A stretch of 26,057 nt of DNA, from contig NZ_JBIYSM020000050.1 in the NCBI RefSeq assembly GCF_044759095.2, positions 1 through 26,057 on the forward strand, in the 5' to 3' direction. Both the position numbers and the translations under genes were made by a program. Positions 22,635 to 26,057 of the stretch are shown piece by piece. Below the pieces are notes generated by a model that was not told the DNA's origin, made no database searches, and saw nothing but the letters and a program-made list of their open reading frames with translations. This DNA is from JBIYSM02 sp044759095 (lineage in GTDB: Bacteria; Bacillota; Bacilli; Brevibacillales; Brevibacillaceae). The stretch's first letter is position 1, and every line of letters starts with the position of its first letter.

Positions 22635-23062
22635 TTCCGCGCCTCCCCTTCAGCGTCGTCCAGCCATTTTATGATCTCCACCCGCGTTCCCTTCCCCGGT
22701 ACGCTTTCCAGCAAAAATTCATCCATCATCCGCTTTACGCCGGGTAGTCCCGCACCCAGAGCGCCCGAAGTGGAAAAGCCATCTTCCATTGCCCTGCGCA
22801 TGTCGGGTATGCCGGGTCCCCGGTCTTCTGCGACAACATAAAGTCCCGTCCGCCCGTCCCGTTCCACCTTGTCAATGGTGATGGTTCCCTCTCCGGCGTA
22901 GAGAAAAATATTCCGGGCCAGCTCGGAGATGGATGTGGCAATTCTGGACTGCATGATCGTACCGAACCCTATCCATTTCGACAAATTTCGACCCAAGTGT
23001 CTGGCAAGCACGATATCTTCCTCTGCTTGAATAGGAATTCGTTCCGGATTAGATTCTGTCAC
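22631..23062 (-). CDS. rsbT: Switch kinase RsbT (GTG start)
   Basis: RsbT is a GHKL kinase that leaves the stressosome to activate RsbU. The 143-aa product has the N-box region ATSISELARNIFLYAG (about residues 42-57), VVAEDRGPGIPD (G1) and GLPGVKRMMDEFLLES. The start is GTG at 23060-23062 (MTESNPER), with AAGGGAG about 9 nt upstream. It is the first gene of the operon here. The usual upstream partners rsbR and rsbS, which hold RsbT in the stressosome, are absent between it and endoA. Its start lies in a potential hairpin (see findings). I cannot identify a clear promoter in 23063-23198. Confidence 0.93.
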   Translation of the reverse strand: MTESNPERIPIQAEEDIVLARHLGRNLSKWIGFGTIMQSRIATSISELARNIFLYAGEGTITIDKVERDGRTGLYVVAEDRGPGIPDMRRAMEDGFSTSGALGAGLPGVKRMMDEFLLESVPGKGTRVEIIKWLDDAEGEARK

Positions 23063-23108
23063 AACTGGAGACTCCCTTCAGTATTTCCCACTCATTGCCA
23101 GTTGAGTG
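23062..23108 (-). promoter_or_regulatory. Two mutually exclusive hairpins at the rsbT start
   Basis: CAACTGG (23062-23068) can pair with CCAGTTG (23098-23104), enclosing the SD and covering the first base of GTG. Alternatively CACTCA (23089-23094) pairs with TGAGTG (23103-23108). The two use overlapping bases. Stems are short (7 and 6 bp), so this is tentative. Confidence 0.3.
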
Positions 23109-23198
23109 CAATATGCGTAAACTGTCTAAATTTGTCTTTTTTTATCTCATCATTACATTCGATGGGGGACCTTTCAATTCCTGCTTTCTGGGAAAAAG

Positions 23199-23231
23199 CA
23201 AAAAACCACTTGAAAATCAAGTGGCTTTTTT
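23199..23231 (-). terminator. Terminator after endoA (bidirectional)
   Basis: CCACTTGA (23206-23213) pairs with TCAAGTGG (23217-23224), loop AAA, with T-runs on both strands. It lies 10 nt after the endoA stop and separates the alr-endoAI-endoA group from rsbT. Confidence 0.93.
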
Positions 23232-23240
23232 CGTATTGAT

Positions 23241-23591
23241 TTAGAAGTCAATAAGTCCCAGACTGATCTGGAGGGATTCATTGACCCGATCCATCATCTC
23301 GTCATCAAGATGAGTGATTTTATCCGTTAAACGCTGCTTGTCAATGGTTCGAATTTGTTCCAAAAGGATAACGGAGTCACGATCAAATCCATAAGTTTTT
23401 GCGTCTATTTCCACATGCGTCGGCAGTTTCGCCTTCTGAATCTGTGCTGTAATGGCAGCGACGATGACCGTCGGACTGAATCGATTGCCAATATCGTTTT
23501 GAATGACTAATACTGGTCGAACGCCCCCTTGTTCGGAGCCCACAACCGGTGAAAGGTCCGCGAAAAACACATCGCCACGTTTGACAATCAC
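23241..23591 (-). CDS. ndoA: Type II toxin EndoA (MazF family endoribonuclease), GTG start
   Basis: EndoA is a sequence-specific ACA/UACAU-type mRNA interferase in B. subtilis. The 116-aa product, beginning MIVKRGDVFFADLSPVVGSEQGG, is nearly the same as B. subtilis EndoA through RPVLVIQNDIGNRFSP and EQIRTIDKQRLTDKI. The catalytic Arg in GGVRPVL and the QIRTID segment are intact, so it should be active. The start is GTG at 23589-23591. Its SD (GGGGTG) lies in the last codons of the antitoxin gene, whose stop is 3 nt upstream; translation is likely coupled. Located between endoAI and the rsb operon as in B. subtilis. Confidence 0.97.
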   Translation of the reverse strand: MIVKRGDVFFADLSPVVGSEQGGVRPVLVIQNDIGNRFSPTVIVAAITAQIQKAKLPTHVEIDAKTYGFDRDSVILLEQIRTIDKQRLTDKITHLDDEMMDRVNESLQISLGLIDF

Positions 23592-23594
23592 GCG

Positions 23595-23873
23595 TTACAC
23601 CCCGCTAACTAAGCGGTCAAGGGTAAGGTCAGCCTCTTCTTCTGCGCCGAATGCCTCCGATGCCATATTCAAGTTGATTTTCGCCATTTCCATGTAACCC
23701 TTTTGCATGGTTTCCCGTATCACGCGTTTTTTCCGCTCTTTCAGATACAAATGCATGGCCTGGCGAATAAATTCACTTCGATTGGAATTCTCCTTTTGAA
23801 TGACGCCGTCCACTTCCTGCAGCAGGTGTTGTGGCAAGCTGATCATGATGCGTTTCGTATTTGACTTAGACAA
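23595..23873 (-). CDS. ndoAI: Antitoxin EndoAI (ribbon-helix-helix), TTG start
   Basis: EndoAI neutralises EndoA and, as an RHH DNA-binding protein, may repress the operon. The 92-aa product starts MSKSNTKRIMISLPQHLLQEVDG (RHH: RIMISLP strand, then HLLQEV and SEFIRQAM helices) and ends with the EndoA-binding EMAKINLNMASEAFGAEEE and RLVSGV. The open frame reaches ATG 23945, but GGAGGTG (about 23882-23888) is 8 nt before TTG 23871-23873, and that start gives the family length (about 93 aa). Both toxin and antitoxin thus use non-ATG starts. Upstream is 221 nt of intergenic DNA to alr. Confidence 0.95.
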   Translation of the reverse strand: MSKSNTKRIMISLPQHLLQEVDGVIQKENSNRSEFIRQAMHLYLKERKKRVIRETMQKGYMEMAKINLNMASEAFGAEEEADLTLDRLVSGV

Positions 23874-23960
23874 GACAAATCCACCTCCAACCATGACCGT
23901 AACTTCCGTAGCATTGTTAACCGCAATCCGGTGCAGAGTGTTCAAATCAACACCCTATTA

Positions 23961-23989
23961 ACAATACCATTATGTCGAACCATTTACAA
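23961..23989 (-). promoter_or_regulatory. Possible promoter of endoAI-endoA
   Basis: TTGTAA (23984-23989), 17 bp and TATTGT (23961-23966), minus strand. Both boxes match 4 of 6. It lies downstream of a probable alr terminator. The rest of 23874-24094 shows no gene. Confidence 0.35.
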
Positions 23990-24018
23990 AAATATACCTG
24001 CCCGGTTAGGGTCAGGAG

Positions 24019-24038
24019 AAAAAAAGCACATTTTGCGC
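24019..24038 (-). terminator. Probable weak terminator after alr
   Basis: GCGCA pairs with TGTGC (24034-24038 with 24026-24030, one G-U), loop AAA, then seven T on the minus strand (A at 24019-24025). The stem is short but the T-run is good, so partial read-through to endoAI is likely. Confidence 0.45.
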
Positions 24039-24094
24039 CCTACTATAATTCGCTGTTCTTCGCGCAATTCCTGCTGCAAGCCATTGTTAGTTGT

Positions 24095-25285
24095 TTACAT
24101 TTCGCTTTTCATCGTGAGCGGGTGAAAGACCTCTACCACTTGTCGCCCTCGAAGGTAGACGCGCGGAATGCGGTAATTCAGCATGCACGGGATCTCGTAA
24201 TTGATCGTGCCGATCCGTTCGGCTACTTCGTCCAACGAGATCTCCTCGTCCCCCTGTTTGCCGTACAACACCACCTCGTCGCCTACTTGGGCTGATCCGC
24301 TGCCGATTCTGACCATGATCTGATCCATACAGACCCTCCCTACGATGGCTGCCCTTTCCCCACCGTGCAGAGCAAAGCCCCGATTGGAGAGCAGCCGGGA
24401 AAAACCGTCGGCATACCCGATCGGCAGCGTCGCAATCTGTTCTTCAGGTTGAGCCGTATACGTCGCCCCGTAACTTACTGTAAACGGTTCCTTGGCTGTT
24501 TTCACGTGAGCAATTCGCGTTTTGAGCGAAAGGGCCGGGACAAGCGGAACATCAGCCCGTTCTCTCATGTAGGAAGAAGGATATAATCCGTATAAGCCTA
24601 TGCCCAAACGAATCGTATCATACCCCCATTGTGGAAAGGCGATGGAGGCCGCTGTATTGCAGCAGTGGACTTTCGGAAGAGTCTTGCCGGCGTCTTGCAG
24701 CGCCTGCAAATACGATTGGAACTGCTGATGCTGCTGAACAACGTGAGTCGTGTCAGCTTCATCGGCGCAGGCAAAGTGCGTGAAGATTCCGGTCCATTGA
24801 AGCATCGGACTTCGCTCCAATCGTTCGACAATTGCCAAAAGTTCTTCGGTGGAACGTACTCCCAAACGGCCCATCCCCGTATCCGTTTTGATGTGGATCC
24901 CGATGGGCCGGGCGTTCGGACATTTGTCAAGCAACAGTCGGGTCGCCTGCTCCACCCATTCGGAGTGGTAGGCGGTCAATTCAATGTTCCACTGCACAGC
25001 CTGCTCGACACAGTCAACCGGTGTGTATCCAAGCACCAGAACAGGAGCAGTAATTCCCGCCTTGCGCAGCAAAACCGCTTCGTCCAGCATCGCGACCGCG
25101 AGTGAATCTGCCCCGCAGCGCAGCGCTTCACGGCCTACCTGAACTGCGCCGTGTCCGTATCCGTCCGCTTTGACCACGGCCATGATGCCCGTTTTTGCGG
25201 GAATATGCCGCCGAAACGTTTGAACGTTTTTTCCGATGGCATCCAAGTCTACCTCGACCCATGTGTCACGACAAAAAGCCTTCAT
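24095..25285 (-). CDS. alr: Alanine racemase
   Basis: A pyridoxal-phosphate enzyme converting L- and D-alanine for peptidoglycan. The 396-aa product has the PLP lysine in AVVKADGYGHGA (about residue 39), the D-K-x-TDTGMGRLG substrate-channel segment (IKTDTGMGRLGV), the RLGIGLYG motif, and the catalytic Tyr region SYGATY in the C-terminal domain (about residue 268), then VCMDQIMV. GAGGAG about 8 nt before ATG lies in the last codons of the upstream gene, only 3 nt away, so the two are co-transcribed. The alr-endoAI-endoA order is as in B. subtilis. Confidence 0.97.
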   Translation of the reverse strand: MKAFCRDTWVEVDLDAIGKNVQTFRRHIPAKTGIMAVVKADGYGHGAVQVGREALRCGADSLAVAMLDEAVLLRKAGITAPVLVLGYTPVDCVEQAVQWNIELTAYHSEWVEQATRLLLDKCPNARPIGIHIKTDTGMGRLGVRSTEELLAIVERLERSPMLQWTGIFTHFACADEADTTHVVQQHQQFQSYLQALQDAGKTLPKVHCCNTAASIAFPQWGYDTIRLGIGLYGLYPSSYMRERADVPLVPALSLKTRIAHVKTAKEPFTVSYGATYTAQPEEQIATLPIGYADGFSRLLSNRGFALHGGERAAIVGRVCMDQIMVRIGSGSAQVGDEVVLYGKQGDEEISLDEVAERIGTINYEIPCMLNYRIPRVYLRGRQVVEVFHPLTMKSEM

Positions 25286-25288
25286 GTT

Positions 25289-25729
25289 TTATCTCCTCTT
25301 GCCCAATTTTTTCAAGGTAAACAATCGTTCATTGAGGCGCGCCAAAAATACACGCGAAACCATGAGTGCTTCCCGTTTGCCGCTCAGACGGTAGAAATGA
25401 CGCCCTTCAAAAATCGGCTCCACCTCGCTCAACGGGTAGCGGGCCTCCTTGCCGCCCATGGAGATGATCAGATGGGTTTTGGTCAGTTTGTACTGTGGAC
25501 GCAACACCCATTTGTATACAAAGGGAGCCAGTCCGACGACGGCGATGGCGATGGCGAAGGCAATCACCTTAAATGTGTCGGATTGCGTGGTGAAGAATTG
25601 GGAAGCGAGCAGCATCCCCACGACGAACACCACGGACTCCAGAATGCGCATGCGGAAATTTTTTCGCAAGAGAAGGTCAGAGTAACGCGACTCCTCCTGA
25701 TACAAGATTTCATCAGACTCTTTCTTCAT
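25289..25729 (-). CDS. Small membrane protein with two helices and a PH-like C-terminal domain
   Basis: I cannot name this gene. The 146-aa product has a charged N-terminus (about residues 1-28), two membrane helices (ILESVVFVVGMLLASQFF and VIAFAIAIAVVGLAPFVYKW) and a cytosolic domain of about 70 residues (YKLTKTHLIISMGGKEARYPLSEVEPIFE) resembling the small PH-like domains found after two TM helices in Firmicutes. ATG with GAGGAG immediately upstream (3 nt) and GAGGTG further back. It is the first gene of the alr group, with a TTGACA promoter about 40 bp upstream. The function is not known; an envelope role is inference. Confidence 0.75.
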   Translation of the reverse strand: MKKESDEILYQEESRYSDLLLRKNFRMRILESVVFVVGMLLASQFFTTQSDTFKVIAFAIAIAVVGLAPFVYKWVLRPQYKLTKTHLIISMGGKEARYPLSEVEPIFEGRHFYRLSGKREALMVSRVFLARLNERLFTLKKLGKRR

Positions 25730-25765
25730 TGACTCCTCGTCACCTCATCGCATAGTTACTCTGAC

Positions 25766-25793
25766 TTTATCGCTTTTTGGTGCCGCGTGTCAA
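25766..25793 (-). promoter_or_regulatory. Sigma-A promoter of the membrane protein-alr group
   Basis: A perfect TTGACA -35 (25788-25793), 16 bp and GATAAA (25766-25771), minus strand, 37 bp upstream of the membrane-protein start. The -10 is imperfect and the spacer slightly short. Confidence 0.5.
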
Positions 25794-25871
25794 TTCGCAG
25801 AGCGTGCCTCTGCCGATACCGCAATAGAGAGAAAGAAAGGGAACCGCCCAACTGGTGAGGGGCATAAGAAA

Positions 25872-25921
25872 ACCCACCCGGCATGAGCTATCCTCGACCC
25901 ACTCGGCGTTAGCTAGTTACT
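25872..25921. repeat. Imperfect 25-bp tandem repeat in non-coding DNA
   Basis: Units start at 25872 and 25897. The first 19 bases match at 16 positions (ACCCAC-C/T-CGGC, then AGCTA), and similarity drops after that. The 277-bp gap (25730-26006) holds no ORF or recognised RNA; GC-rich stretches at about 25835-25920 may be structured. Confidence 0.5.
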
Positions 25922-25925
25922 CCTG

Positions 25926-25941
25926 AAAAAATCGTTTTTTG
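25926..25941. repeat. A/T hairpin in the presumed IS end
   Basis: GAAAAAATCGTTTTTT type sequence (AAAAAA, 3-nt TCG, TTTTTT) forms a 6-bp palindrome flanking the end of the partial transposase unit by about 65 bp. It could be part of an IS terminal inverted repeat; the partner end is outside the window. Confidence 0.3.
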
Positions 25942-26006
25942 GCAGAAGCATCTCATTGTGGTGAATCTCAGGGGGCTACTGTGTAACTGTATCCGTTAAT
26001 CGTTGC

Positions 26007-26057
26007 TTATTTGGCCATTTGGGCTGCTCTTCTGAGGTTATGAGCCCAGATTCCGAA
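26007..26057 (-). CDS. C-terminal end of a probable transposase (partial)
   Basis: Reading the minus strand from the window edge gives FGIWAHNLRRAAQMAK then stop TAA (26007-26009). A Trp/His-Asn-Leu-Arg/Lys-rich tail of this kind is typical of the C-termini of DDE transposases, and the sequence following the stop looks like an IS terminal region (AAAAAACGATTTTTTC hairpin on minus, about 25926-25941). Only 16 codons are visible, so the family cannot be given. It would mark an insertion sequence upstream of the alr group. Confidence 0.4.
   Translation of the reverse strand, partial: FGIWAHNLRRAAQMAK

Noticed and set aside
25835..25960. T-box or riboswitch leader for the alr group (GGGCGGTTCCC seemed T-box like)
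   Set aside because: The T-box motif AGGGTGG-ACCGCG, the specifier loop and an antiterminator are missing, and it lies on the far side of the promoter TTGACA, so it would not be in the mRNA.
1..26057. CRISPR arrays, prophage or new defence islands
   Set aside because: No regularly spaced repeats or phage gene sets were seen; almost all genes belong to conserved core families.

Overview
This window is chromosomal DNA from an endospore-forming Bacilli species. The GroEL, GroES, TsaD and EndoA sequences and the gene order point to Brevibacillus or a close relative in the Paenibacillaceae. That placement is inferred from remembered protein sequences, not from a search. Supporting signs are the CIRCE element, the SigB/Rsb partner-switching genes, the EndoAI/EndoA pair next to alr, and a 41-residue gene matching the sporulation protein CmpA. 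The order resembles the B. subtilis alr-ndoAI-ndoA-rsb-sigB-tex-cmpA-sprT-thiL-tsaE-tsaB-rimI-tsaD-ABC-F-tat-groESL neighbourhood. Most of the window is therefore conserved core genome.

Layout, left to right. Bases 1-376 hold the 5' end of a 16S rRNA gene running out of the window on the minus strand, its leader and promoter, and the groEL terminator. groES-groEL (2338 to 377, minus) follow, with a perfect CIRCE and a sigma-A promoter. A plus-strand secreted CAP-domain protein and a minus-strand small exported protein come next. A minus-strand operon moaB - moeA-like - tatA - tatC (7063 to 4377) combines pterin-cofactor-type enzymes with the Tat translocase. 5-formyl-THF cyclo-ligase (minus) is divergent from an ABC-F ATPase (plus). 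The ABC-F gene ends tail to tail, sharing TTAA as double stop, with a large two-part membrane protein: an alkaline-phosphatase-superfamily-like ectodomain plus about 11 membrane helices. Upstream of that gene is a cluster of DnaA-box-like sequences. A DUF2512-type membrane protein follows.

The thiL-tsaE-tsaB-rimI-tsaD operon (16526 to 12698, minus) supplies thiamine monophosphate kinase, the t6A tRNA-modification enzymes and the ribosomal-protein acetyltransferase RimI. It has a TATAAT promoter and a terminator. tsaD contains a 50-N assembly gap that removes exactly the stretch with its metal-binding histidines. sprT (minus) is divergent from an unknown 111-aa gene and cmpA (both plus). tex and the rsbT-rsbU-rsbV-rsbW-sigB operon (minus) follow. 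The sigB operon has tightly overlapping genes and lacks adjacent rsbR, rsbS and rsbX. Next come endoA/endoAI, alr and a small membrane protein, read as one minus-strand group. The right edge holds 277 bp of non-coding sequence with an imperfect 25-bp tandem repeat and the last 16 codons of a probable transposase.

I found no CRISPR array, prophage or obvious new defence system. The features most worth following up are the SD-sequestering inverted repeat upstream of cmpA, the DnaA-box cluster at 11878-12217, the uncharacterised phosphatase-like membrane protein, the reduced sigB operon with a possible switch hairpin at rsbT, and the mobile-element edge. Ten genes appear to begin with GTG or TTG. 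Several starts given here are corrected from the longest open frame using Shine-Dalgarno position and family alignment.
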